This document shows, piece after piece, positions 1-11,234 of a DNA stretch of 31,276 nt; position 1 is the first letter of the stretch; each line of letters begins with the position of its first letter. The stretch is from Apostichopus leukothele (lineage: Eukaryota > Echinodermata > Holothuroidea > Aspidochirotida > Stichopodidae), in assembly GCA_010014835.2 (NCBI GenBank), contig JAAAKB020000012.1, forward strand, positions 444,495 to 475,770, in the 5' to 3' direction. A program made the position numbers and the translations under genes. The notes beneath the pieces were generated by a model. It searched no databases. It was not told the origin of the DNA and was given only the letters and a program-made list of their open reading frames with translations.

Positions 1-845
1 AATGGGATGAGGTTTTTCCCGGTGGGCGAGTGGGGGGGGGGGGGGGGGGGGCGGGGGTCAACTACTAAAGAGAATGCAATGAAAGGCCCCCTACAGAATA
101 TGTGCAGGGTCTCTCTGAGAGGCCATATATTTGTATTCATGCACATATATAGTTTTTTTTCAATATGTTATATAACCGGATGGTTTTCGACCGCGCAGGT
201 GCGTATATTATTTTTTAGTTTCTCCCCCCAAAACTGTTAAATTTTTGTACCAAAACAAAGAGGAATATTTAGTAAATGTATTTAATTAAAATAGTGGAAA
301 TGATAGCACCATTTTGCATCTAAGCCCTTTTCAAAAACCAAAAATAGAATGTTAATTAGTTTGAACGCCAAAAGTAACAAAGGGTTTTGTTTTTATCTCA
401 TCAATAGATAACTACTAATATATGCAACACCGTTCACTGCACGCCATTCAGATTTTTCAAAAGGGGAGGGGACACCCCTCCTCTTATACCCCTCGGCCAG
501 GACGGTAATCCAGCGCTTATGAATTAAAATGGGGACAGAAATTTGAATCTGCCCCCCCCCCCTACACACCAAAAACCTGGTTACGCCCCTGTATGTATGT
601 GTGTATAGATTACAATTTACTTCATAAAATTTAGTTTGAATAGATCTATCTATCATTTATTCCCCTCATTAATGTATTAATATCAACGATTTCAGGAATT
701 ATTAACAGTTCTGCTGTATTCCAGGTATTTTAAGTTCCCGTTTAGAAGGCGCATGGATCACCGGAATTTGGTAAGACATTGATAACTGCAGAACTGTCAA
801 TCACTCTCGAAGTCAAATATGTTAAAGAGGTATAAATGGACGATG
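1..845. other. Non-coding, low-complexity and transposon-rich left edge
   Basis: No gene could be supported here. The stretch opens with an uninterrupted run of 20 G residues at 32-51, followed by C and five more G. A poly-C run lies at about 551-562. Short open frames exist on both strands, but they cross these homopolymers and a transposon-like end, and they show no recognisable protein family. Confidence 0.6.
430..591 (-). mobile_element. Partial DNA-transposon-like end (hAT-type terminus)
   Basis: Read on the minus strand from 591, the sequence begins CAGGGGCGTAACCAGG and runs into a G tract and a segment rich in GGGGAGGGG-like runs. Termini of the form CAGGGGCGTARCCAGG are common on hAT-type non-autonomous elements in animal genomes (family knowledge). 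I see only this one end and no matching inverted copy or target duplication. The element is therefore truncated or too diverged to close, and the inner boundary is approximate. Confidence 0.35.
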
Positions 846-966
846 TGTCGATTTAAACTGGTATGTAGGATTAAATGGACTTATACCGATTTTAAACTGG
901 CATATGTCGATTTAAGCTGGTATTTGTCCATTTAACTTGATATATACCGGTTTAAATGGGTGTATG
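846..966. repeat. Degenerate 20-bp minisatellite, about 6 units
   Basis: Six units of almost exactly 20 bp follow each other, each a variant of GTCGATTTAAACTGGTATAT. They start near 846, 866, 886, 906, 926 and 947. The third and fourth units match best, and the second and sixth are the most diverged. No coding meaning is apparent. Confidence 0.6.
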
Positions 967-3900
967 ATGTTTCCCTTGATCCGATACAGATGACACGCCA
1001 TATAACCTTTTTCGTGTCTGGTTCCACACCTTTTATCCCTTCTTTTTTTAAACCTCATCTCAAAAGCTGGAAATAAAGAATTATGAGAGAAAGTCAGATC
1101 GAAAACTCCTCGATTGCAAAGCTTGAAACTTAGAAAAGTGAAGTTCCTAAAGCAAGTCACGAAACCCTTTTTTTTGTCATTTTAGAAAGTTTACAATGTC
1201 GTGCAGCATATTTTCGTAAAAATACTATCCCCTGATTTGTAATATCACCTACTTAATACAACATACAACATATGGGGTACTTTTGGTTAGGTATACCTTA
1301 TTAATAGTGCATGGTTTCTCTTACCTATAATTGATCTCCACTTCTACTTGATCCGTCTATAGTTGTATCCATAAGATGATCAGGGACTACATCAGTCGCT
1401 GTCGCACGCACAAGAGATGGATCAATTTCACTCTTGTGCCGCGGGACAGCAACCCACGTAATCAACCTTTGAATACAACAGAACAGCATTTGTCGAATCT
1501 TGAAGTCACTTCTTCTTCTTCTTCATGGTACTCGTCATAGCCACCCGTACTTCTGCTCGATTCTGTGTAGCATTGTACCCAAGGAACATGGTTAACACGT
1601 TGTGTGCTGTAATCGTCTCTCAGTCATCATGGTCTTTAAAATGTTGTGTAATCCACGGCACAGAAATGTGGAAACCAAAGGCAGTAATGCTATTACTCTT
1701 TCATCGCGGTCAAGTTTGCGAAACTGTCCAACGACTTCCAGCTTTGAAGTGGTCGTTGAATCCGTGTAGCTGCATCCAACCAATAACGTACTTTAGTATG
1801 GCAGGAATATGCACAATGTTAATACTATATTGAAGAGAACACCGTTCACACCCATGGTGGGTTGATTGCAACATTCTCGGTCTTAGGGTTAGAGCTATTT
1901 GATCTGTCAACAAATGATCAATATTGCTTGTCTGACTGTACTTTATCAATATCGTTTATTTCAATGTTAAATGTTTATGTTGGAGTATGGAATGTATAGC
2001 ATTAACTAACTTTACTTGCCCTACCAACAATTAATATATTGAGTCCTTAGATCACAATCAGTCCTCACACACGTACACTGTACATAATTATTGTGTTATC
2101 ACAACCTGCAAAAGAAACTCAGTATGGGATTCTTGAATGCAGTGATTGTGTCAACCCACATGCAGAAGCAGCAAACTAAATTTGTTTATTTCAATCTAGT
2201 ATAGTAATGTTCATACAGCCTACGTACTCAGTAGGTTAGTGAAATGGCCTTCTAATGAAAATTAAAGGGTTTTTACTTTAGTATACAAATACCTTGCGGC
2301 GTTGACAGGGTATGAAAAACACGATCTAAGACTTCATCTTCTCAGTTGACGTAACAAGAACTTCTCTTAAATGTTCGTCATGCCACTACACTATTATCTT
2401 CAATTTTAGATTAAAAAGACCATTGGAGCAGAAATAGTTCCAATGTTCCGTACATTTTACTCTTACAACAGTGTTTCTATATATGACAACACCAACGTGT
2501 ACCAACAAGACACACACCCAACTACGAAAAGAGGGCGCTCCCATACATACATCCACGTGTTTAATGCTACAAAAAGTAGCCTGAAGTAAACCCATATTAT
2601 ACACTTAGTATTTTCCCTAGTCCTACAATGGAACTGATATAACAGGAAATTCAGGGAGAAAGTGCAGTGAATTTGGTAAAACCTGTCTCGTGATATAACT
2701 CAAAATTGAAAGAGGCACGTGAAGGCCACTGTCTGATACATACATAGCGGTACTGCATCAATGCCATGCTGTACTGTTGGATGAGTACACATACAATGTG
2801 TATTGACATATACTCGTCTGTTTAGTCTACAGGTCAAAAAAACACGGAGAATGTGACGTGGGCAGAGGAACTCCGGGATCTGAACGCCTTTTTCCACATT
2901 GATTTATGATCTCACGCTGCACTGTACGTAAAAGCCTTACTCTTATAGTGATAAACTGTATCTGTCTATACAACTAAAAACTCGATCAGCGCGTAGGTCT
3001 GAACACACCGGTAAATGGGATTAGAATTTGTATCATGACGCCACGGTTTTGGTTAGACTGACGTAAACTCGGTATTAATCATTGGGTCTTGTTATGAAGT
3101 TCCTTGCTACCGGTAACTTTATTCTACAGCTCTCGATGCTGCCTTGAAACTCATAGGCGATAAAAGACGCTCGCAAAATGTCCCATACAAGCTCGTTCGG
3201 ATAAATATTGTTGTTCTTAAAAGTAACAATGTTACACAAAGGCCTATATTTCACCTTTAATTAACCTCAAATTTTTGCCCGAAGTCTCCGTCTGCTATAA
3301 AGGCAAGATAACTTATTTAAACAAAGTAAAACATTCAATTTATTTTTTACATTGCAGCCTTTTGGTTAATGAATATTTAACCTACACAGGCTGACCGTGC
3401 TGGCACAATAGTTTGTAGTATGCAATATTGTAAATTAATATGTGGAAATAAAAGAAATAAAAGTATAAATCTTGAAGATAGGCAAATATAAAAAATAAAA
3501 GATAAAGAATCTACAAAATTAAACAGCATAGAAACGTTAGAAATATTGTTAATTTGTGACTGAACATATATATATAGGCAACTGTATCTTACCTTGAAAC
3601 AAAGAAAGTGTTTGAGTATAGCACAATATGTGTCGATTACACCAGCTGCAAGCATGGCTATGTCATGATGCTATGTCATGATGAAATATCACCATGCACC
3701 TTGATCAAATCCATTTCCACAAATCAAATGTGAGGTAATTCTTACTGGCTGCTCTTTTTAATTACTTCTAAAGCTTCGGTTGTGAAACAACATCTCACAT
3801 CACGGACCATTCTCGTTACTAATTAACAGGCATATAATATAATATCTACTCGCTTATAGTTTGCACACCGCCCTTAATATGTAGCACCATGTTTGCATTG

Positions 3901-5627
3901 TATGAGATGCCTGTCTAGCAGAGTTCAGTATTACGAACACGACCTAATGAGTCAATGGTTCGTGACGCCTCTATGCCGCAATGTTTACTGTAAGAAAACA
4001 TTAGATTAAAGGATCATTTTTTTTTTTCAATTTCGTTTATGATGACCTAACTGCAGGCAATGTTGGTCATAGGTCATGATGTATACAGGAGTATGTACAG
4101 AGGTCAATTTTTCCGCGCATGGTCATCTTTTAGATACATGTGAAGTTATCTTTCATTCAGTTGAAGCGAGGAAAGTGATTGGGAGTCAGAGTTTATAGGA
4201 ACCAACCATGCCTATATATTAAGTTCATAACAGATATACATTTCTGATATGTACTTCTATATCATCTCTCATGTAACATTCTCGACACTGGAACTTCAAA
4301 ATAAGCGGTAAAACGAGAAAGGTAAGAACTATACCCCAAAAGCCACCTCAAGTTCCCCATTCCACGGGCCCAATAGATATGATGATATTAGACATGCAAG
4401 TCTCGACTGAGAGACAATGAACCATATAATGCCAATGAAGACGGTGTTGGTAGGAATCACAACAGAATTACGATGGCATCCAAGTGTCGTCTTTAAGTAT
4501 ATCATGACTCTCAGACGTAATCTCTCTCAGCAAGTAAACCATGCTATGTATATAATGTTGCTCTATATCTCTTCATCCCTGGTTTAAGGGCATCACACAC
4601 TGACAAACCCATGGCCTACATAAATAGGGACTTAGCGACGCATATGTTGCAAACTAGCACTGAGCGAGATTGTCACACTGATGGCCTATACACAAGGTGA
4701 GTAACACAACCATTAGGCTACTTTTGCAGGGCAGGAAAGAATACATTAGAAATGGAAAATATGCCAACTAATGACCACAAAAAAGAGGAAAAACAACCCC
4801 AAAACAAAGAAAAGAGCACTTTATCACGTGCAACAAGATACCCCGGAATCCAGTCTGATGGATTATAGTAAAAATGAGAAATAAAAAATTCCTTGTATTT
4901 AGCAGACCTCTGTAACCCTCATTCGTTCGACAGACATGGGCATACGCCTAGTACTTGAAATATTCACCAATAAAACAAAAACACTCGGCAAATAAAAAAG
5001 AAATTATTGTAAGTGACTGTGTCTGTAGTTATAGGTAGGTAAATTGCAAACATAGCCAGGTTTCATCATCAAAGTATCGTTTGATCACACTGATTATGCA
5101 GCCACTATTCTCAATGTAGCCTACAGATGCACTAAGTTCGCCTATATAATGACGCACAGTGGTGCACATGCATGTATATGGGTCTTCATGAAATGAAACT
5201 CATTGGCTGTAGCATACTCATATGTTTTACACAGATGCCCTTGAACTTTGTTCACAGTTTGCAGATATGAACTGTACTCACTGTAATCAGTCAGACTTTA
5301 ATAAATCACCTATTTTAGTTTTTGTTTCTCCCACCCATCATGTACTGCACGTAGACACTGCATAGTAACCTAGAGACTATATGCACAATGGACAGATACA
5401 GGTGCTCGTGTGTAGATTCCGCGTCATTATGAATGATGATTTTCAGACAATGTCAATTTGTTCTTCTCACATCGGAAGCATGTGATAGTCTCATAATGGA
5501 TGTGATGTTGCATATAGTCAATATTTCAATCAGCTGATACTTTCCTCTACTATAGACGACACACCACCATTGGACAAAGGATCCGTTACCCAAAATCATT
5601 TACATACACAGTACATAACTTATATGA
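967..5627. other. No recognised gene; unannotated non-coding stretch
   Basis: I searched both strands for exons bounded by splice sites and for known protein motifs and found none I can defend. Small marks are a CTT triplet run near 1508-1524 and a 13-bp direct duplication (GCTATGTCATGAT twice) near 3655-3682. CpG dinucleotides are clearly more frequent here than in the SBF gene body to the right, notably between about 1380 and 1780, where both strands are open for some 55-60 codons without a recognisable product. If the SBF gene continues leftward, this would be intron. Confidence 0.45.
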
Positions 5628-5678
5628 ATAAATTATCTGTGTAATATCATATTATATGATATTACACAGATAATTTAT
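5628..5678. repeat. Perfect 51-bp palindrome
   Basis: The left arm at 5628-5652 and the right arm at 5654-5678 are exact reverse complements over 25 bp, separated by a single T at 5653. Pairing stops cleanly at both outer edges. The arms are AT-rich (ATAAATTATCTGTG... and its complement). A one-base spacer is too tight for a microRNA-type hairpin. The structure fits a recent inverted duplication or cruciform-forming site better than an RNA gene. Confidence 0.85.
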
Positions 5679-8499
5679 ATAGACAATATAATCATTCTCC
5701 ACAAATGAAATATTTCAAGTTACAAACAATGACAGCCTACAGCTAACCTGACCTAGTCATAAGTAACCTTAACTTGACTTTCGTAGTTTATTGTAACTTC
5801 TTTCCCCCACCGTTTATGTGAAAATTAATACACTGAATTATATATCCTCGTGAAAAATGTATATTTTTGTAATAAGCAACAGAACACTATAGGTATAGGC
5901 CTATAGGAACTTATTTATGACAGAGGAGATGATTTAATTGTAAGTGTCCACGAAGACTCATACCAATGTAATTGTGGCCAAAGCCTTGACTTTGGTTCAT
6001 ATAGCCTACCATGATCGGTATTGCTAAAACCTAAACAGTTCTAATTGTCAATTTCCAATTTTGTTTCACAACAAGTAAACGATTGGTCTGTATATGCGAT
6101 ATATAAATATGGTGATGACAACATGTGGATGGAAGAGTGGAGGACACAAAGGACCAAAAGACTTAAATATCAGAGACGAAAAGTGTCCAATAGGCCTATG
6201 TTGAGAAAAAATAACAAGAAATAAAAAAAACGATTAATTTCCAACAGTGTTCATGGCATCTTTTCTATTGCTACAGCCTGTATACCGAATGGTAGAAACA
6301 TAACACATAGCAGGCATCGATTTCAGAGAGGGAGGGATTCGGGCGAACGTGTGACCTTCATGACACTGAAGGTCACGATATGCTGTTTCTGTTCCTACAA
6401 CCTTTGCAATGACCTATTTATGAACTTAGGCCCACAAGTGCTCTTACCGTAATGTTAGCAAAAAGTATTGAATATCGATGTCATATCTAAAATGCACCTA
6501 GCTGGCAGGATCTATCACATCCTCTCCCAGCCCTCATCCGACTCCCTGCATGAAATCCCAATGAAGTTAAACGTTTCCGTGAAACTTGACGAAAACGCCA
6601 CCGGCAAACTAGTATAATTTGAAACCTTTTTCAATGCAGGAAAAAGACTCATCTTCTAGCAGTAGCCTAAGTCCAATGGCGTTTACAAAGGTCCAAATTT
6701 ACTAAATACATCAAAAGCAACATGCAGCAAACTTCGCTGCCAAAAACGAGCTACATATCTCGGTGATCCACTTTCTTCCAAATATACAAACACCATATAC
6801 AAAAGAGGAAAGAAAAGAAAAGAAATTACACAGAAATTGATACTTCATGAATTAATGTACTAGACTATAGGTTCACCGAAGATTGTAGTGTGTAAATAGA
6901 GTCACATCAAACAGCAGTAGGAAAGGAACAAACTTCCATGCAAAGAATTGCAAGGCCGCAACAAATCATGTAGGCTTATATCAACTATAGCTATAATTAT
7001 GATTAAAGGCATTGCACTTCGCCTCTTATAATTTGAAGCCTCTGTTGGATACTGGGGACTATATGTAAGCTACAGTATATCATACACAGTATGAGGCTTC
7101 GTTTATAACCTGCTTGATTGGTCCAGGGAGTGGTACCGTGATGGTCCCATTGCCCCATTTCTAAAGTGTCCGTAATGTGAATAGTAATCCTGAATGGTGA
7201 CAATACGCCGGTAGTTTCGAATACATGATCAGAAACAAGGTAGTAACTGATCCCCCGTTCCTGTCCCTCCTCAATTAAGGCACATTAATGCACATACCAA
7301 TAACCCCCACAGCTGTACATAGCATATAGCATTTGTGGTGCATTCCAATAAGGTTACACTAAGTGCGTACTGTAAATAGAACAGTTTACAATGTTTATAA
7401 AAACATTTTAAAATATGCAAGCGTTTCCCTATTTATAAGTTAATATATACATCTTTTTTATACTTGTCTGTTGAAGTATTATATTTATAGTTTCGAATGC
7501 CATTCCCTGTCCCAAGGCGGCAATAGGCCTACAGTATATATGAACCTCGACAGCAATTCAAACACATATAGTGAAATACTGGAGAACCAACAAGACATCC
7601 TGAAACTTAATCAACCACTTCTGATTACATTCACCAAGTAATTTAAGTAATTTTTGAGAATATAATAAAGACTTTTATCAAATAAGTAAAGATCTATACT
7701 ATATATATACTATGAAGCAACAATACGTTACATGATCACTTAATACAAATATTTAAAAAAATTAAACAATATGCTCCAAGTCTGGGGATCAGGCCTGGCG
7801 AAGGGTGCGTGTCAGGGGGGGGGGGTGCTCACAGGGAGAACAGCCGGGCCAATTTGGGTCCCAGGAGATTGGGAAAATATCGGATAACATAAAACATAAT
7901 ATTTCTCATTTTCATAATATAGGTCTACTTCAGGAACCATGAAGCGTACAAAACCGGGGATGACAATATCGTCCCAGGTTCGCCTCTGGTAGCGATTGAA
8001 ACCTTGGAGTTACAGTAGTAGAATGCCAACTAATTAATTTGGATTTACCATTCAGGCCTATGTATACACGGGGTAGATGAGACAATCGAATTTTTCAATG
8101 TAGAAATTGTTCACAGACTTAAGTTAATGAATTTTAATCGTACATAGAAATGCATTAAGCATTGATTCTTTGCTATCTAAAGCACACTGAATTCATTAGT
8201 CAAAATCGAGTGTGTTACATCGATGAATTTTTGAAAATCATTAACGAGCAAGAATGATGGTTGACACAACATCGGGAATGATTAAATACACCATAATTAT
8301 ATGCTGCACGTCTATTGGAGGAATCTCACAATACAGCAAGAAATTACTTTTAACAATAATCATGCATACATCATAAGTATACGAGAACATCCATGCAGGC
8401 AGGTAGCTGTTCAACCGATCGAATAGTCTATGCAATCATCCGTTTTGACAGATACTTAGCTCATTACAGATGTTAGGCGGGTGAGCTCCTGCAAACTCT
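5679..8499. other. No recognised gene; non-coding stretch
   Basis: No supported exon or RNA gene. It contains a 10-bp-arm inverted repeat at 6351-6376 (GTGACCTTCA / TGAAGGTCAC around six bases) and a G tract at 7815-7825 inside a locally GC-rich patch (about 7785-7865) that looks like the remnant of an old repeat but could not be assigned. Confidence 0.4.
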
Positions 8500-8519
8500 A
8501 CGCCGATACGTATCGGCGT
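8500..8519. repeat. Perfect 20-bp GC-rich palindrome
   Basis: ACGCCGATAC is followed at once by its exact reverse complement GTATCGGCGT, with no spacer. It stands out because the surrounding DNA is AT-rich. It could be a transposon end, a dimeric protein-binding site or chance; nothing nearby decides between these. Confidence 0.7.
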
Positions 8520-9095
8520 TGACATCGGATTTTATTCGCTAAACCACGCAAATTGTGACCGTATTGGTCGATGTGATCTAACGTTCTATATTGAGTCATA
8601 TTTTTATCCGTATACATTTCTAACAAAAAGGCCTATATTATAAGACTTTGAGAAGAGATTGACTCCAAATTATAACTTTTGCATCAGTATATTGACTTAT
8701 ACAAGAATGGAAACAATCCACAGGTTATTGTAACAAAGTTGTGAGATAAGCCCGTGAACTTTACCGATATAAATAAGCCAACAAACATATGAAAATATAT
8801 TAATATCAATGAAGAATAACTTGTGCATATAGGGGACTTAAAATATCAGAAGTTATTTCACAAATTTTTATAATAGGCCTACACGTCTGCTGGAAGAATA
8901 ACGTTATAACTTGCCGCAATAATATGGCTGGCACCTTTTGAATAATGAGTCCGTGAAGTGTACTTTCCTATTACAAAGTCTGGCAAAGCGTTGCACGTCG
9001 CAACCGCTTTTACTCAAATTTGCTTCTTTTCCTTACTATGACATTTTAATACGTAAGCATTGCTATGGCCTGCAAGGAACTGTAAGTTATAAATA

Positions 9096-9388
9096 CATCA
9101 ATAGGCTGATCCAGGGAAGGTTCACGGGAGGATTTGGTGGATCCTTCTCCTGTTTTTGGTTTGCTACCAAATATTAGATGCAAATACTGAATTTGGCCCC
9201 AACTTCCAAGGCCACATAGTGAAAACTTTTAATACGCTTCGCGGGCATGTCTTACCTTTTTTTTACCAACGTACCGCGGTTCTTATACTGTTAGGACCTA
9301 CGTTGCTGAAGAAATTTCGGTAGGTGGCCTTTCTACCAATATTTGTCTCCCGGGGTACCTCTTCGGAGAAATCCTAGATCCGCTACTG
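9096..9388. mobile_element. Possible short non-autonomous DNA transposon with imperfect inverted ends
   Basis: The right end, read inward on the minus strand from 9388, starts CAGTAGCGGATCTAGGATTT, a form typical of hAT-type termini in animals (family knowledge). About 290 bp to the left, plus-strand ATAGGCTGATCCAGGG resembles an imperfect inverted partner. I could not find matching target-site duplications, so the left boundary is uncertain. No transposase remnant is visible inside. Confidence 0.35.
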
Positions 9389-9639
9389 GTTATGTAAAGG
9401 GTTACTGCGAGTAGAGAGAACAAGTTTTGTTGCTCTCTATAAAAGGAACTGATGGTGGTGTGTACTTCATGTGTAGGGTACTGCCATACCGCTGGGTATT
9501 GAAAGGTATGCCAACATTCACAGGCTTAGCACTTGTTCAGCCACCCGATCCCATATCCCGCTTTCCCTTTTTAAATGAGGCCAATGTGTGGAAGTATTGA
9601 TATTGAATATTTTTAAGCCTACGTACAATTGTGACATTA

Positions 9640-10140
9640 ATAGTGTGCCACACGGGTTTTAAAGCTATGTCACAATACGCTTTACTCGAGCTTGCCTACA
9701 AGTGTTATCGCGCAAATTCGTTTTCAACTGAGTTGGCAGGTAGGACACAACATCTTACCTCGGAGAGAATCACCGCACACTTCACGGTGATAGATGCATT
9801 TTCACGCAGTTCCACGGTCATACTATAGTCCCTCAGACAGTACATTTTAAAAAAAGACATCACGCGCACTTCGTCCACGTGTCGGTAAATAGAGGGTTGT
9901 GAAGCTCTTGTAGTTGTTTTCTCACGGCGTTGTCCTCGGTTATGAAAGTTCAAAGATTGTCATTATCTAAACGATAAACGAAGCTTCAAATTACAGCAGT
10001 TCACGTTTTGCACGTACGCTATTGCCATATTTGGCAGGGGGGTTCCCCGAATTCATGTACATCCCACTTTGTTGGTTAGGGGGGTGTGCATGTGCTGTTG
10101 AACCAATCAGAAAAGAACTATATTTAAGTTACATAGCAAC
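9640..10140 (+). promoter_or_regulatory. CpG-rich, promoter-like region with CCAAT, TATA-like and X-box-like motifs
   Basis: CpG dinucleotides are dense from about 9640 to 10030 (roughly two dozen by eye), in contrast to the AT-rich surroundings, and there is a CACGTG E-box at 9876-9881. Just downstream are AACCAATCAG (10101-10110, CCAAT box), TATATTTAAG (10119-10128, TATA-like) and GTTACATAGCAAC (10128-10140, one base from an RFX X-box form). An ATG with A at position -3 follows at 10165. Seeing these motifs in order is direct; that they form an active promoter is inference. It would drive a plus-strand transcript, opposite to the SBF gene. Confidence 0.3.
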
Positions 10141-10164
10141 GACAATTAACAATCACCAGACAAC

Positions 10165-10217
10165 ATGCACTTAAAATTTCCTAGCAAGAAATTTTACTAT
10201 GAGTGGCAGGAATTAAG
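10165..10217 (+). CDS. Possible short first coding exon of a plus-strand transcript
   Basis: The frame starts at ATG 10165 (context CAACATG) and encodes MHLKFPSKKFYYEWQEL, plus two bases before a possible donor AAG|GTACTA at 10217/10218. Without splicing the frame ends two codons later, giving a 19-residue peptide. If spliced, a phase-matching acceptor exists at ...AACTAG|C (about 10601/10602), which would join it to the open frame of the LINE-derived segment. The donor is not strong and the acceptor lacks a good pyrimidine tract. I do not recognise the peptide. It is listed because it sits just downstream of the promoter-like motifs; it may well be chance. Confidence 0.18.
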
Positions 10218-10594
10218 GTACTAAAAACGAATTTTCGTCAGCATCTTTCATTCCTATTAATTAATAGGAAGAGTTATTAACAGGAGTATAAGTTAGATAA
10301 TCATGAATACAGAAAGTATTGGGTAGAATGTATACGTTAATCTAGCCTAGCCTATATAATATTACTGGTTGTAGTTTCGCGAAATTGCTGGGCTAGCCAG
10401 TGTTGTGTAGTTAGGCTAGTAGTACTAGGCCTAGGCTATAGTAATTAGTATTATTCTGGGCTAATCTAATATTGGCACAAATTGTTCTTTAAAACCGTAG
10501 CAACAAATAAACCAAAACAACTGGTATATAAAATAGAATAACAGTTGATCAATAGGTTACACCTCTTTGCATAGGCTACACAGTATTAAACTTG

Positions 10595-10787
10595 TTTAAC
10601 TAGCCTAGCTTCATTGAGATTTTTCGGTCATGAAGCAAGACTCCAGGAGGACGCTCCAGCAAAGGTTGCTTTAAGAGAAGCATTGAGACATACTGCTAAA
10701 CCAGTAGGAGGGCCCGTGACTACCTTGCTTGGAAAAATAAAGTCGCAATTTAAGGACGTTAACATTAACAATTTCGAGGAAGCAATA
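10595..10787 (+). mobile_element. Remnant of a LINE reverse-transcriptase protein C-terminus
   Basis: The plus-strand frame reads LASLRFFGHEARLQEDAPAK and continues with GGPVTTLLGKIKSQF and NNFEEA up to the assembly gap. The order GH(x)(x)R(x)(x)(x)D(x)PA(x)(x)AL, then a G(x)P(x)TT block and a downstream EA, is the pattern seen after the palm/thumb region of many non-LTR retrotransposon polyproteins (GHVxRMxxDxxPxxAL ... GRPxTTW). About 64 codons are open. The upstream side has stops and no catalytic RT motifs, so the copy is 5'-truncated, as is usual for LINEs. The right side is lost in the N gap. The clade cannot be fixed from this piece. Confidence 0.5.
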
Positions 10788-10887
10788 NNNNNNNNNNNNN
10801 NNNNNNNNNNNNNNNNNNNNNNNNNNNNNNNNNNNNNNNNNNNNNNNNNNNNNNNNNNNNNNNNNNNNNNNNNNNNNNNNNNNNNNN
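10788..10887. other. Assembly gap, exactly 100 N
   Basis: A run of 100 N. This length is a common placeholder for a gap of unknown size, so distances and continuity across it cannot be trusted. Open frames drawn through it are artefacts. Confidence 0.97.
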
Positions 10888-11234
10888 GTAATGCATTTTT
10901 TGCTCGCCAGTCGCAAAATTCTACTCGCCATTGGCGAGTTGGCGACCGTATTTGTCGAGGCCTGCGCATCTAGTATAAAATCTTGATTGTTTTAATGATA
11001 AATAGTTTTATGTTGAGAGGATCCCTCATGCTATATTTTAACCTTGTACTGCTGCATGGCTGTTATTGTAAAATTTAACAACAAAAGTAGGAAACATACC
11101 CTTTCAACATATATTATTATGATACTTCTACCCTTCACCTTAGTCTTTGCAGACTAAACAGGTTTTTTAATTTTCATATAGAGACCAATACTTGAGAATA
11201 TCAATTGAAATTGATCGATGGCTTCCCCACTTAC
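10888..11234. other. SBF intron start with a short GC-rich repeat fragment next to the gap
   Basis: The first 80 bases after the gap are unusually GC- and CpG-rich, with nested direct and inverted copies of a TGGCGAGT / CTCGCC motif (about 10905-10950). They look like part of a repeat continuing out of the gap. The rest is ordinary intron DNA leading to the donor of the SBF exon: gtaagt on the minus strand, 11234-11229. Confidence 0.45.

Noticed and set aside
393-656. 87-residue minus-strand frame
   Set aside because: It runs through the poly-G/C tract and the transposon-like terminus, so it is not a gene.
1525-1949. Overlapping open frames of 63-102 residues on both strands
   Set aside because: Several frames are open at once and none has a recognisable domain or splice context. 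Only the CpG-rich segment was kept, as a weak observation.
5628-5678. microRNA precursor
   Set aside because: The hairpin is perfectly paired with a one-base loop and only 25-bp arms, unlike animal pre-miRNAs.
10614-10973. Open frames on both strands running through the N gap
   Set aside because: They are held open only by the 100 N. Just the plus-strand part left of the gap has recognisable content (the LINE remnant).
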